A stretch of DNA of 39,797 bases from Amaricoccus solimangrovi (GCF_006385685.1 NZ_VFRP01000031.1:1-39797), one strand, 5' to 3'. Positions 10,420 through 19,574 are shown, counted from the stretch's first letter. Numbers and translations are program-made. Notes: generated by a model from the letters alone, not told the origin.

Positions 10420-11682
10420 ATGATCACTGTGCTGTTCGGGGTCTGGGCGCTGCTTGTCGGGATCGTGCTCATCATGCTCGGCAACGGCATGCATTTCACG
10501 CTGATCGGCCTGCGCGGGGCGATCGAAGGATTCTCGTCCTTCGAACTCGCCGTCATCACCTCGGGCTATTTCATGGGCTTCCTGTCGGGGGCGCGTCTCA
10601 CGCCGCTGATGATCCAGCGCGTCGGGCACGTGCGCGTCTTCGCCGCGCTGGGCAGCTTCATGTCGGCGGCGCTGATCGCGTTTCCGTTGCTGACCGAGCC
10701 CTGGGCATGGATCCTGCTGCGCCTGCTGGTGGGGTTCTGCATGTCGGGCGTCTACGTCGCCGCCGAAAGCTGGCTGAACGCCGCCTCGACCAACGAGACG
10801 CGCGGCAAGGTGCTGTCGGCCTACATGATCGCGCAGACGCTCGGAATCATAGGAGCGCAGGGGCTGCTGACGCTGGGCGACGCCGGCACCTCGGCGCTGT
10901 TCATCGGCGCCTCGATCCTCGTGTCGGTGTCGTTCGCGCCGATTCTGCTCTCGGTCATCCCGGCCCCCGCGGTCGAGGTCGCCCGGCCCATGTCGCTGCG
11001 CGGCCTGCTGGCGGCCTCCCCGCTCGGGACCGTGGGGATCTTCCTGCTGGGCGGCGCCTATGCCACGCAGTCGGGAATGGGCGCGGTGTTCGGAACGCAG
11101 ATCGGCATGTCGGCGTCCCGGATCGCCCTGTTCGTCGCGATGCTCTTCGCGGGCGCGCTGGCGCTGCAGTATCCGATCGGCTGGCTGTCCGACCGCGTGG
11201 ACCGGCGCCGGCTGATCCTCGGCGCCGCCACGCTGGGCGCGGTGGCCTGCGCCCTCGGCGGGATCGCCGGGAGCGGCCCCGGCCTGCTGGCGGCGGCGTT
11301 TCTCGCCGGCGGGGTGACGACCCCGCTCTACGCGCTGTTGCTGGCCTATGCCAACGACGCGCTGCCCGTCGCGGACATGCCGGCGGCCTCCGGTGGCCTG
11401 GTCTTCACCTTCGGGCTCGGCGCCATCGCCGGGCCGATGGTGACGGGATGGGCCATGCAGGTCTTCGGCCCCTACGCGTTCTGGCCGGTGCTGGCCTGCA
11501 TCTTCGCCCTCATGTCGCTCTACGCGCTCTACCGCGTGACCCGGGCCTCGGCTCCGCGGGGGGAGCATGTGGAGAGCTATCCGGGGATCCTGCCGACCGC
11601 CTCCGCCGTCGCGGTCGAGGCCGCGGGAACCTGGGCCGCGGAGCGAGCCGAGGCCGACCGCGAAACCGAGGCCGCGCCGTGA
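10420..11682 (+). CDS. MFS transporter (YcaD-like)
   Basis: A 420-residue major facilitator with about 12 hydrophobic segments from residue 4 to about 385 and a short charged C-terminal tail. GYFMGFLSGARLTPLMIQR matches the motif-A loop between helices 2 and 3, and GWLSDRVDRRRLILG is the equivalent loop in the second half. The relatives are YcaD-type transporters of unknown substrate. The start is ATG 10420 after GGAAAGG; the frame continues 40 codons upstream but that part is not transporter-like. Codon use stands out: leucine is mostly CTG, and GCA, TTT, TTG and GGA appear, whereas neighbours favour CTC. This suggests later acquisition. It converges with the sulfotransferase gene. Confidence 0.88.
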   Translation: MITVLFGVWALLVGIVLIMLGNGMHFTLIGLRGAIEGFSSFELAVITSGYFMGFLSGARLTPLMIQRVGHVRVFAALGSFMSAALIAFPLLTEPWAWILLRLLVGFCMSGVYVAAESWLNAASTNETRGKVLSAYMIAQTLGIIGAQGLLTLGDAGTSALFIGASILVSVSFAPILLSVIPAPAVEVARPMSLRGLLAASPLGTVGIFLLGGAYATQSGMGAVFGTQIGMSASRIALFVAMLFAGALALQYPIGWLSDRVDRRRLILGAATLGAVACALGGIAGSGPGLLAAAFLAGGVTTPLYALLLAYANDALPVADMPAASGGLVFTFGLGAIAGPMVTGWAMQVFGPYAFWPVLACIFALMSLYALYRVTRASAPRGEHVESYPGILPTASAVAVEAAGTWAAERAEADRETEAAP

Positions 11683-11713
11683 CCACGCCGGGTCCGGAGG
11701 CGCGAGCGCGCCC

Positions 11714-12544
11714 CTAGTACGGCAGCGCCGCGTAATCGGCGGCGTAGATCTCGCGGATCCGGGCGCGGGTCTCGTCGGTGAGGAAGGCCGCCTTCGGCGG
11801 GAAGGCGCCGTTCTCCGCGCGCCAGGCGGCGATCTCGGAGGCGGGCGCCTCCGTCAGGGGCGGCCGGCCCTCCCAGGAGATCCGCGCCGAGGGGGCGGAC
11901 TGCATCCGCTCCCCGAAGATGTCGAGATGCGCGCGCCCGATCCGGTCGCCGATCGCGGCGAAATCCTCCGCGATCCGCTCGAGCCGGACCCAGGCGTCGA
12001 TCCGGTGCCCTTCGAGCACATAGGTCTGCCGGCGCCAGTGCGGGTTGCACTCGGCGTCCTCCACCCGGGCGAGGTAGTCGAGGAAGCGCGCGAAGGTGAT
12101 CTCGCCGCCCCCGGCCTGGTCGACCACGGCGCGCACCCAGGGGCGCCCGGCGTCCTCGCCGCAGAACTTGTCGAGATAGGCGCTGACGAGCCGCGATTCC
12201 GGATCGCGCACCACGGCGAAGCGGAAGAAGTCCTCCGTCGCCCCGGAGGCAAGCGCCGGGACGCAGTAGTTGGCGCGGTAATAGTTCGTCATGCGCCGGA
12301 GCGCCTCGCCGTCGCGCAGCGCCGGCCCCCGCGGGGTCAGCCGGCGGCCCCGGAGCAGCTGGCGCGCCGCGAAGCGCGGGCCGAAGGCCGAGGCGAGCCG
12401 CCAGGGCCGCCGCTCCAGCCCCGCCATGTCGAGATTGGTGAAGAACCAGCTCTTGAGCGTCGTCCCGCCGCATTTCGCATTGGTGAAGAGCACGAACCGG
12501 CTCAGCGGATCGATCAGCGGCTCGGGGCTTCTGACGGGTTTCAT
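11714..12544 (-). CDS. Sulfotransferase family 2 protein
   Basis: A 276-residue protein with the two PAPS-binding elements of sulfotransferases: the 5'-phosphosulfate loop FTNAKCGGTTLKSWF near residues 17-31, and the 3'-phosphate motif RFAVVRDPESRLVSAYLDKF near residues 105-125, with the Arg and Ser that contact the 3'-phosphate. Such enzymes transfer sulfate from PAPS to carbohydrates or other acceptors; the acceptor here is unknown and there are no glycan genes nearby. The start is ATG 12542-12544 (MKPVRSPEPL) after GGAGCGAGACC; the frame is open further upstream without similarity. It has a divergent neighbour, maoC, and a convergent one, the MFS transporter. Confidence 0.85.
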   Translation of the reverse strand: MKPVRSPEPLIDPLSRFVLFTNAKCGGTTLKSWFFTNLDMAGLERRPWRLASAFGPRFAARQLLRGRRLTPRGPALRDGEALRRMTNYYRANYCVPALASGATEDFFRFAVVRDPESRLVSAYLDKFCGEDAGRPWVRAVVDQAGGGEITFARFLDYLARVEDAECNPHWRRQTYVLEGHRIDAWVRLERIAEDFAAIGDRIGRAHLDIFGERMQSAPSARISWEGRPPLTEAPASEIAAWRAENGAFPPKAAFLTDETRARIREIYAADYAALPY

Positions 12545-12775
12545 CGTCGGTCTCGCTCCAGTCTCCGAAGGTCGGGCGGCCCCCGGGCCGCGCTCGCGCC
12601 CGCGTGATAGCCGGTCCCGGCCGGGGCTGCCAATCGCGAAATAAGGGCGAAACAAAGTTACGACCTATGGCGGGATTTTCATCAGAATGTTGCGCATGCA
12701 TATTGCACCTGCCCGCCGGCCGAGCCATGTTGCAGCGCCGCGACATGACCGGGAGCCCCAGTGGTGGAGAGAGAG

Positions 12776-13231
12776 ATGTTGGACACGCGCGAGCACAACC
12801 TGCCGGTCGGCACGATCTGCGTCGAGGATCTCGAGATCGGGATGACCCGCTCGCTTTCCAAGACCATCACCGACCATGAGATCGAGCTCTTCGCCGAGGT
12901 CTCCTCCGACCACAACCCGGTGCATCTCGACGACGCCTATGCGCGCGACACGATCTTCCAGGGCCGGATCGCGCATGGCATGCTGACGGCGGGGCTCATC
13001 TCCGCCGTGATCGGCGAGCAGCTGCCGGGCCACGGCACGGTCTATCTCGGCCAGACGCTCCGCTTCATGGCCCCGGTCCGGCCCGGCGACCGGGTCGAGG
13101 CCGAGGTCACGGTTCTGACAATCGACCATGCGAAGCGCCGGGTCACGCTTGATTGCCGCTGCCGCGTGGGCGATACGGTCGTGCTGAAGGGCGAGGCGAC
13201 GGTTCTGGCGCCGAGCCGCAAGTTCGACTGA
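12776..13231 (+). CDS. MaoC family dehydratase (PhaJ-like (R)-enoyl-CoA hydratase)
   Basis: A 151-residue single hot-dog-fold MaoC domain. The hydratase motif is complete: the catalytic Asp and His lie in DHNPVHLDDAYA (near residues 45-56), followed by FQGRIAHGML. Members hydrate trans-2-enoyl-CoA to (R)-3-hydroxyacyl-CoA, feeding polyhydroxyalkanoate synthesis or fatty-acid reactions. The start is put at ATG 12776, directly behind GGAGAGAG; a GTG five codons earlier (12761) is possible but overlaps that ribosome binding site. ribF follows after 39 bases. Confidence 0.85.
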   Translation: MLDTREHNLPVGTICVEDLEIGMTRSLSKTITDHEIELFAEVSSDHNPVHLDDAYARDTIFQGRIAHGMLTAGLISAVIGEQLPGHGTVYLGQTLRFMAPVRPGDRVEAEVTVLTIDHAKRRVTLDCRCRVGDTVVLKGEATVLAPSRKFD

Positions 13232-13270
13232 CGGATCCGGCCGCCGCCGGCCGATCCGGCGAAAGGGGTC

Positions 13271-14242
13271 ATGCGACGACATTGCGACTATCGCGGCCTC
13301 GCGGCCGGGGATCGCGGCGCGGCCGCGGCCATCGGAAATTTCGACGGGCTGCATCTCGGCCACCAGTCGGTGCTGGCGCTGGCCCGCGCCGCCGCCGCCG
13401 AGATCGGCGCCCCCTTCGGCGTCATCACCTTCGAGCCGCATCCGCGCGCCTTCTTCGACCCCGACGCGCCGCCCTTCCGGATCATGAGCGCCGAGGCGCG
13501 CGCGCACCGGCTCGAGAAGCTCGGCGTCGAGCAGCTCTATGAGCTCCCCTTCGACGCGGCCCTGGCCGGGCTCGAGGCGGAGGAATTCATCTCCCGCGTG
13601 CTCGGCGCGGCGCTCGGCCTGCGCCACCTCGTCGCCGGGGCCGACTTCCGCTTCGGCCGCGGCCGGCGCGGCGACGTCGCGATGCTGCGCGCGCTCGGGC
13701 CCTCCGCCGGTTTCGGCGTCACGGTCGCGCCACTCGTGCGCGACGCCGAGGGCGATTTCTCCTCCTCCGCGATCCGCGCCGCCCTCGCCGAGGGCCGGCC
13801 GGAGGACGCGGCGCGGATGCTCGGCCACTGGCACCGGATCGAGGGCGCGGTGGTCCATGGCGACAAGCGCGGCCGCGACTTCGGCTTTCCGACCGCCAAC
13901 ATCTGGCTCGAACCGCTGAACCTGCCGAAATTCGGCGTCTACGCCGCGACGGTCGACGTGCTGACCGGCCCCCATCGCGGCCGCTATCCCGCCGCCGCCT
14001 CGCTCGGCGTCCGGCCGATGTTCGACGGCAAGCGGCCGAATCTGGAAGCCTATCTGCTCGATTTCTCCGGCGACCTCTACGGCGCGGAGCTTTCCGTCGC
14101 GCTCGTCTCCTATCTCCGCCCCGAACTGCGCTTCGACGGGATCGAGGGGCTCGTCGCGCAGATGTGGGAGGACGTGGCCGAGACCCGCCGCCGTCTCGCC
14201 GAGGCGGGCCAGCCGCTGGCCGCCGCGCCGCTTCCCGGCTGA
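13271..14242 (+). CDS. ribF: Bifunctional riboflavin kinase / FAD synthetase
   Basis: This 323-residue enzyme phosphorylates riboflavin to FMN and adenylylates FMN to FAD. The N-terminal nucleotidyltransferase domain shows AIGNFDGLHLGHQSVL (about residues 21-36, with the HxGH signature) and FSSSAIRAAL (an ISSTxIR equivalent, near residue 165). The C-terminal flavokinase domain shows HGDKRGRDFGFPTANI (PTAN motif) and the later LEAYLLDF, with its catalytic Glu. Length is normal. The ATG follows GAAAGGGG. GNAT genes follow within 4 bases, so ribF is likely the first or second gene of a five- or six-gene operon starting at maoC or ribF. Confidence 0.96.
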   Translation: MRRHCDYRGLAAGDRGAAAAIGNFDGLHLGHQSVLALARAAAAEIGAPFGVITFEPHPRAFFDPDAPPFRIMSAEARAHRLEKLGVEQLYELPFDAALAGLEAEEFISRVLGAALGLRHLVAGADFRFGRGRRGDVAMLRALGPSAGFGVTVAPLVRDAEGDFSSSAIRAALAEGRPEDAARMLGHWHRIEGAVVHGDKRGRDFGFPTANIWLEPLNLPKFGVYAATVDVLTGPHRGRYPAAASLGVRPMFDGKRPNLEAYLLDFSGDLYGAELSVALVSYLRPELRFDGIEGLVAQMWEDVAETRRRLAEAGQPLAAAPLPG

Positions 14243-14246
14243 GACC

Positions 14247-14801
14247 ATGGCGCTCGAGACGCACCGGCTGATCCTGCGCCCCTGGGAGGCGCGCGACGCG
14301 GCGCCCTTCGCGGCGATGAACGCCGATCCGGAGGTGATGCGCCACTTCCCGAAGCCGCTCGACCGCGAGCGGAGCGACGCGCTCATGGCCCGGATCGAAA
14401 CGCAGCGCCAACGCGACGGCTACGGGATCGAGGCGGTGGAGCGGCGCGCCGACGGCGCCTTCCTCGGCATGGTCGGCATCTCGCATATCGACGACATGCC
14501 GGGAACGCCGGTCCATGGCATGGTCGAGGCCGCCTGGCGGCTCGCGCGCTCCGCCTGGGGCCAGGGCTACGCGACCGAGGCGGCCAGCGCGGCGATCACC
14601 CGCGGCTTCGCCACGCTCGGCATCGACGCGGTCGTGGCCTTCACCGCGCGGCCGAACCTGCGCTCGCAGGCGGTGATGACGCGGCTCGGCATGGTGCGGG
14701 CGCCGGAGCTCGACTTCGAGCATCCCGGCGTGCCGGAGGGCAGCCCGCTCCGGCCGCATGTCTCCTTCCGGGTCACGCGGGAGGCGTGGGGCCGGCGATG
14801 A
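14247..14801 (+). CDS. GNAT family N-acetyltransferase (RimJ/RimL type), copy 1
   Basis: A 184-residue acetyltransferase of the RimJ/RimL-like GNAT group. ETHRLILRPWEARDAAPF is the typical opening and WGQGYATEAASAAI (near residue 100) is the acetyl-CoA pyrophosphate loop (R/QxxGxG/A type). NLRSQAVMTRLGM is the C-terminal motif-B region. The acceptor is unknown. It starts 4 bases after ribF and its stop overlaps the start of a second GNAT gene of the same length, so the two look like a tandem duplication that has since diverged. Confidence 0.85.
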   Translation: MALETHRLILRPWEARDAAPFAAMNADPEVMRHFPKPLDRERSDALMARIETQRQRDGYGIEAVERRADGAFLGMVGISHIDDMPGTPVHGMVEAAWRLARSAWGQGYATEAASAAITRGFATLGIDAVVAFTARPNLRSQAVMTRLGMVRAPELDFEHPGVPEGSPLRPHVSFRVTREAWGRR

Positions 14802-15352
14802 GGATCGAGACGGAGCGGCTGATCCTGCGCCCGTTCGAGGAGCGCGACCGCGCGGATTTCGCCGCGCTCGTCACCGATCCGGCGGTCACGGGCGCGCCGG
14901 CGCCGGTGATCCCGCGGGAGGACTGCCAGGCGCTCTTCGACTTCTACCTCGCCTGCTGGCGGGAGGAGGATCTCGCCTATGGCGCGATCGAGCGGCGCGG
15001 CGACGGGACCTTCCTCGGCATGGCGGGCCTCGCGCTCTTCGACGCCGGTCCGGCCGCACCCCGGCTCTGCGAGATCGGCTGGGCGCTCTGTCCGCGCCAC
15101 CGGGGCGCGGGCTACGCGGTGGAGGCGGCGCGGGGCTGGCTCGACCACGGATTCCGCGTGCTCGGGCTCGAACGGATCGTCGCGCTCACCTGGGCCGGCA
15201 ATCCGGATTCGCTGCGCGTGATCGGCCGCCTCGGCTTCGCGCCCGATCCGGGCTTCGTCCATCCCGACGGCGAGGCCCCCGCCGACCGGCTCGCCTTCGC
15301 GATGACCGCGGGGCGCTGGACCGCCGTTTCCGCCGGCCGCGCGGCGAGTTGA
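14798..15352 (+). CDS. GNAT family N-acetyltransferase (RimJ/RimL type), copy 2
   Basis: A second 184-residue RimJ/RimL-type GNAT. It opens with ETERLILRPFEERDRADF, carries the acetyl-CoA loop RHRGAGYAVEAARGWL (near residue 105), and has NPDSLRVIGRLGF near the end, the same order as its neighbour. Its ATG overlaps the upstream TGA (ATGA at 14798), indicating translational coupling. The two proteins share architecture and opening residues but differ throughout, so they probably act on different acceptors. Confidence 0.85.
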   Translation: MRIETERLILRPFEERDRADFAALVTDPAVTGAPAPVIPREDCQALFDFYLACWREEDLAYGAIERRGDGTFLGMAGLALFDAGPAAPRLCEIGWALCPRHRGAGYAVEAARGWLDHGFRVLGLERIVALTWAGNPDSLRVIGRLGFAPDPGFVHPDGEAPADRLAFAMTAGRWTAVSAGRAAS

Positions 15353-15399
15353 TCGCAATGGCCCTTCCCCAGCGCCGCGCCCGGCGGCATTCTCCGCGG

Positions 15400-15891
15400 A
15401 TGAAACGCCAAGATCCCGCCCCGGCCGACCCGATCGACCGCTCCGGCCTGCGCCCCGAATTCTGGCGCCGCTTCCCGCTCGAGGAACTGACCCGGCGCGA
15501 ATGGGAGGCGCTCTGCGACGGCTGCGGCAAATGCTGCCTGCTGAAGCTCGAGGACGAGGATACCGGCGAGGTCGTCTATACCTCGGTCGCCTGCCGGCTG
15601 CTCGACCTCGGGACCTGCCGTTGCGGCAACTACCCGCTCCGCCGCCAGCTGGTGGCCGGCTGCGTGGTGATGAACCGCGACAATCTCGAGGAGATCATCG
15701 ACTGGATGCCGCGGAGCTGCGCCTACCGGCTGCTCCACGACGGCCACGATCTCGAGGACTGGCACCCGCTGATCACCGGCGACCCGGAATCGACGCACCG
15801 GGCCGGGATCTCGCTCCGGGGGCGGATGACGGCGGAATACGATGTCGACGAGGATGACCTCGAAGATCATGTCATCGAGGATCAGTGCTGA
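15400..15891 (+). CDS. YcgN/UPF0260 family cysteine-cluster protein
   Basis: A 163-residue protein of the YcgN family. The conserved CDGCGKCCLLKLEDEDTG lies near residues 40-57, with more cysteines at SVACRLLD, GTCRCGNY and GCVVM and the conserved WMPRSCAYRLL further on. The cysteines are thought to bind a metal, possibly iron; the function is unknown. The start is uncertain. ATG 15400 gives the usual length, while ATG 15358 would add 14 basic residues. The C-terminus is strongly acidic (DVDEDDLEDHVIEDQC). Its stop overlaps the threonine aldolase ATG by one base. Confidence 0.85.
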   Translation: MKRQDPAPADPIDRSGLRPEFWRRFPLEELTRREWEALCDGCGKCCLLKLEDEDTGEVVYTSVACRLLDLGTCRCGNYPLRRQLVAGCVVMNRDNLEEIIDWMPRSCAYRLLHDGHDLEDWHPLITGDPESTHRAGISLRGRMTAEYDVDEDDLEDHVIEDQC

Positions 15892-16934
15892 TGTGGTTCA
15901 CCTCCGACAACGCGGGTCCGGCGCATCCGGCCGTGCTCGAAGCGGTCGCGCGCGCGAACGAGGGCTTCACGCCCGGCTATGGCGGCGAGGCGGCGATGGC
16001 GCGGGTGACGGCGCGGATCCGCGAGATCTTCGAGGCGCCGGAGGCGATGGTCCATCTCGTCGGCACCGGCACGGCGGCGAACGCCCTCGCCCTCGCCTGC
16101 CTCGTCCGGCCCTGGGAGACGGTGTTCTGCCACCATGAGGCGCATGTCGAGGTGGACGAATGCGCCGCGCCCGAATTCTTCGCCGATGGCGCGAAGCTGA
16201 CGACGCTGCCCGGCGCGCACGGCCGGATCGAGCCGGCGGCGCTTTCGGACGCGATCTCCGCCCGGCGCGGGGTCGAGAACGTCGCCGCCGGCGCGCTCAG
16301 CCTCACCAACGCGACCGAGGCCGGCACGCTCTACACGCCCGGGGCGGTGCGCGAACTGACCGGCGTCGCCAGGGCGGCGGGCCTGCCCTGCCACATGGAC
16401 GGCGCGCGTTTCGCCAACGCCCTCGCCGCGCTCGGCTGCTCGCCCGCCGATCTCACCTGGCGCGCGGGGATCGACGTGCTCTGCCTCGGCGGCACCAAGA
16501 ACGGCTGCCTCGGCGTCGAGGCGGTGGTGTTCTTCGACCCGGCCCGGGGCGCGGAATTCGAGCGGCGGCGCAAGCGCGGCGGCCATCTCTTTTCCAAGCA
16601 CCGCTTCCTCGCGGCGCAGATGGAGGCCTATCTCGAAGGCGGCCTCTGGCTCGATCTCGCCGCCCGCGCCAACGCCGCCGCCCGGCTCCTCGCCGAGGGG
16701 CTGGCCGGGATCGCGGGGGCGCGGCTGCTTCATCCCTGCGAGGCGAACGCGGTCTTCGTCGCCCTGCCCCGGGCGCGGCTGCGCGCCGCCGAGGCCAAGG
16801 GCGCGCGCTTCTACCTCTGGGATCCGCGCGACACGCTCGACGGGCCGGACGAGGATCCCGTCGCCGCGCGCTTCGTCTGCGACTGGAGCAAGACCGGCGC
16901 GGAGGTCGCGGCGCTGCTCGCCGCGCTCGGCTGA
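15891..16934 (+). CDS. ltaE: Low-specificity L-threonine aldolase
   Basis: A 347-residue PLP enzyme that cleaves L-threonine (and allo-threonine) to glycine and acetaldehyde. FTSDNAGPAHPAVLEAV is the typical start, VGTGTAANALAL forms the phosphate loop, HMDGARFANA holds the Asp that contacts the PLP ring nitrogen, and CLGGTKNGCLGVEAV carries the Schiff-base lysine (Lys203). The ATG at 15891 overlaps the upstream stop (TGATG), so it is coupled to the YcgN-family gene. An in-frame GTG six bases earlier is less likely. It is the last gene of the ribF-GNAT-GNAT-ycgN-ltaE run. Confidence 0.92.
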   Translation: MWFTSDNAGPAHPAVLEAVARANEGFTPGYGGEAAMARVTARIREIFEAPEAMVHLVGTGTAANALALACLVRPWETVFCHHEAHVEVDECAAPEFFADGAKLTTLPGAHGRIEPAALSDAISARRGVENVAAGALSLTNATEAGTLYTPGAVRELTGVARAAGLPCHMDGARFANALAALGCSPADLTWRAGIDVLCLGGTKNGCLGVEAVVFFDPARGAEFERRRKRGGHLFSKHRFLAAQMEAYLEGGLWLDLAARANAAARLLAEGLAGIAGARLLHPCEANAVFVALPRARLRAAEAKGARFYLWDPRDTLDGPDEDPVAARFVCDWSKTGAEVAALLAALG

Positions 16935-17060
16935 GGCGCGGAACGCCCCGGGGCCTCACGCGGGCACGGGATGGACCGGGCCGAATCGGGGACTTTGCAA
17001 CGCGCCGCCGCTTTGATACGGGAATGCCTGACAGATGCCGCGCTTGCGAAAGGCCAGAAG

Positions 17061-18080
17061 ATGAATGCGCTGTTCAAGCCGAAGCTTATCGCGGGAAATT
17101 CCAACAAGCCGCTCGCCGCGGCGATCGCGCGGCGGATCTCGATCCACCGGGGCGAGCCGGTCGAACTCGTCGACATCCGCGTCGAGCGGTTCAACGATCA
17201 GGAAATCTTCGTCGAGGTCTACGAGAACGTCCGCGGCGAGGACATGTTCATCATCCAGTCGACGTCGAATCCGGCGAATGACAACCTGATGGAGCTGATG
17301 ATCATGTGCGACGCGCTGCGCCGGTCCTCGGCGGCGCGGATCACCGCCGTGATGCCCTATTTCGGCTATGCCCGCCAGGACCGCCGCTCCAAGGCGCGCA
17401 CGCCGATCTCGGCGAAGCTGGTCGCGAACCTGCTGACCGTCGCCGGGATCGAGCGGGTGCTGACGATGGACCTGCACGCGGCGCAGATCCAGGGCTTCTT
17501 CGACGTGCCGGTGGACAACCTCTACGCCGCGCCGGTCTTCGCGCTCGACATCGCCCACCACTTCCCCGACCTCGGCGCCGTCACGGTGGTCTCGCCGGAT
17601 GTCGGCGGCGTGGCGCGCGCGCGCGAGCTTGCCGAGCGCATCGACGCCGATCTCGCCATCGTCGACAAGCGCCGCGCGGCGCCGGGCGAGATCGCCTCGA
17701 TGACGGTGATCGGCGACGTGCGCGACCGGGTCTGCGTGATCGTCGACGACATCTGCGACACCGCCGGAACGCTGGTGAAGGCCGCCGACCTGCTGCTCGG
17801 CCACGGCGCGCGCGAGGTGCACGCCTACATCACCCACGGCGTGCTTTCCGGCCCCGCGATCGAGCGCGTGACCGGCTCGCAGCTGAAGAGCCTCGTGGTC
17901 ACCGATTCGATCGAACCCTCGGCCGCGACGCGGGCGGCGCCCAACATCCGGGTGGTTCCGATCGCGCCGCTCTTCGGTCAGGCGATCCTGAACATCTCGA
18001 ACGGCACCAGCGTCTCCTCGCTCTTCAACAGCGGCACGCTCGGCCCGATATACGAGGCCTTCTACCCCGCCGCCGCCTGA
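17061..18080 (+). CDS. prs: Ribose-phosphate pyrophosphokinase (PRPP synthase)
   Basis: This 339-residue enzyme makes PRPP from ribose 5-phosphate and ATP for purine, pyrimidine, histidine, tryptophan and NAD synthesis. Class I features are complete: [20 protein letters not shown], the flexible-loop [10 protein letters not shown] (ATP site), [13 protein letters not shown], and the PRPP-binding [14 protein letters not shown]. The start is ATG 17061 ([15 protein letters not shown]); the frame is open upstream but the conserved region begins here. A weak TTGCAA/TACGGG pair about 60 bases upstream may be its promoter. It converges on serS over a composite inverted repeat. Confidence 0.96.
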   Translation: MNALFKPKLIAGNSNKPLAAAIARRISIHRGEPVELVDIRVERFNDQEIFVEVYENVRGEDMFIIQSTSNPANDNLMELMIMCDALRRSSAARITAVMPYFGYARQDRRSKARTPISAKLVANLLTVAGIERVLTMDLHAAQIQGFFDVPVDNLYAAPVFALDIAHHFPDLGAVTVVSPDVGGVARARELAERIDADLAIVDKRRAAPGEIASMTVIGDVRDRVCVIVDDICDTAGTLVKAADLLLGHGAREVHAYITHGVLSGPAIERVTGSQLKSLVVTDSIEPSAATRAAPNIRVVPIAPLFGQAILNISNGTSVSSLFNSGTLGPIYEAFYPAAA

Positions 18081-18083
18081 CGG

Positions 18084-18188
18084 ATATGCATTTGCATATC
18101 GACCGTAGGGCGGACCTCGGTCCGCCTTTCGCGTCGAATATGCATTTGCATATTGGCGGGGGGAAGGCGGACCGAGGTCCGCCCTACG
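18084..18188. repeat. Composite inverted repeat (REP-like) between prs and serS
   Basis: Two exact copies of the near-palindrome ATATGCATTTGCATAT (18084-18099 and 18138-18153) alternate with two 25-base arms, 18104-18128 and 18164-18188, that are exact reverse complements (35 bases apart). Each arm is itself a hairpin with GGCGGACC facing GGTCCGCC. The right arm contains the serS stop codon (18184-18186). The prs stop is 3 bases before the element. It could act as a bidirectional transcription end or mRNA stabiliser, or be a mobile REP/MITE-like unit. No T-runs are present. Confidence 0.85.
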
Positions 18189-19476
18189 CGAGGGTTCCCT
18201 CGGCGGTGAGGCGGCGGGCGCCGCGGAGATAGGGGGCGAGCACCTCGGGCAGGTCGACCGAGCCGTCGGCGCGCTGGCCGTTCTCCAGCACCGCGATCAG
18301 GCAGCGCCCGACCGCGAGGCCGGAGCCATTGAGCGTATGGACGAATTCGGGCTTCGCCCCCTCGCCCCGGCGGAAGCGCGCGTTCATCCGGCGGGCCTGG
18401 AAGTCGCCGCAGACCGAGACCGAGGAAATCTCGCGATAGGTGTCCTGGCCGGGCAGCCAGACCTCGAGATCATGCGTGCGCGTCGCGCCGAAGCCCATGT
18501 CGCCGGTGCAGAGCACGATGGTGCGATAGGCGAGCCCCAGCGCCTCGAGGATCCCCTCGGCGCAGCGGGTCATGCGGGCGTGTTCGGCCTCGCTCTCCTC
18601 GGGCCGGGTGATCGAGACCATCTCGACCTTCTCGAACTGGTGCTGGCGCAGCATGCCGGCGGTGTCCTTGCCCGCCGAGCCCGCCTCGGAGCGGAAGCAC
18701 TGGGTATGGGCGACGTAGCGCCGCGGCAGGGTCGCGTCGTCGACGATCTCGCCCGAGACGATGTTCGTGAGCGTCACCTCGGCGGTCGGCACCAGCCACC
18801 AGCCCTCGCGGGTCTGGTAGCTGTCCTCGGAGAATTTCGGGAGTTGCCCGGTGCCGAGCATCGCCTCGTCCTTCACCAGAACCGGGGTCCAGGTCTCGGT
18901 CAGGCCGTTTTCGGTGATATGCGTGTCGAGCATGAACTGCGCCAGCGCGCGCTGGATCCGGGCGACGGCGCCCGAGAGCACGACGAAGCGGCTGCCGGAG
19001 AGTTTCGCGGCGGTGGCGAAATCCATTCCCGACCGGACGCCGGCGAGCTCGAAATGCTCGACGGGCGCGAAATCGAAGGCGGGCGGCGTGCCGTGGCGGC
19101 GGATCTCGACATTCTCCGTCTCGTCCGCGCCCACCGGCACGTCCGGGCGGGGCGTGTTCGGCAGTTCCATCAGCATCGCCTGGAGCCGGCGGTCGGCCTC
19201 GTCCGCCTCGGCCTTCAGCGCCTCGATCTCGTCCTTCTTCGCGGCGACGAGCGCGCGCAGCCGCCCGAATTCCGCCTCGTCGCCCCGCGCCTTCGCGGCG
19301 CCCACCTGCTTGCTCGCCGCGTTGCGCTCGGCGAGCGCGGTCTCGGCGGCGGTGATCCGCGCCCGGCGCGTCTCGTCGAGCGACAGGATCTCCGCCGAGG
19401 CCGGGGAAAGGCCGCGGTCCGCCAGCCCCTTGTCGAAGGCCTCGGGCGCCTCGCGGATGAAGCGGATGTCGTGCAT
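18184..19476 (-). CDS. serS: Seryl-tRNA synthetase
   Basis: This 430-residue class II synthetase charges tRNA-Ser. The N-terminal coiled-coil arm that grips the tRNA long variable arm spans about residues 30-105. Motif 2 is [20 protein letters not shown], and motif 3 includes [18 protein letters not shown] near the C-terminus. The start is ATG 19474-19476 ([18 protein letters not shown]), the family's usual N-terminus; upstream in-frame ATGs add unrelated residues. The last codons and the TAG stop lie inside the right arm of the composite inverted repeat, so the repeat has shaped or abuts the C-terminal end. Confidence 0.96.
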   Translation of the reverse strand: MHDIRFIREAPEAFDKGLADRGLSPASAEILSLDETRRARITAAETALAERNAASKQVGAAKARGDEAEFGRLRALVAAKKDEIEALKAEADEADRRLQAMLMELPNTPRPDVPVGADETENVEIRRHGTPPAFDFAPVEHFELAGVRSGMDFATAAKLSGSRFVVLSGAVARIQRALAQFMLDTHITENGLTETWTPVLVKDEAMLGTGQLPKFSEDSYQTREGWWLVPTAEVTLTNIVSGEIVDDATLPRRYVAHTQCFRSEAGSAGKDTAGMLRQHQFEKVEMVSITRPEESEAEHARMTRCAEGILEALGLAYRTIVLCTGDMGFGATRTHDLEVWLPGQDTYREISSVSVCGDFQARRMNARFRRGEGAKPEFVHTLNGSGLAVGRCLIAVLENGQRADGSVDLPEVLAPYLRGARRLTAEGTLA

Positions 19477-19574
19477 CGTCGGATATCCCATCTCGTCCTC
19501 GCCCGCGAACCGCCGCGAGCCGCCTTCCAAGAGCCAAAGCCCCCCGCGAAGTCAACCCCCGCGCGGGGAACCGC

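Noticed and set aside
12685..12760. TTGC/TGCA motifs before maoC as PhaR sites
   Set aside because: Two loose TTGCA-like words are too little evidence, and no pha genes are present.
16995..17022. prs promoter TTGCAA/TACGGG
   Set aside because: The -10 has only a weak match and spacing is 16; mentioned under prs but not listed as a feature.
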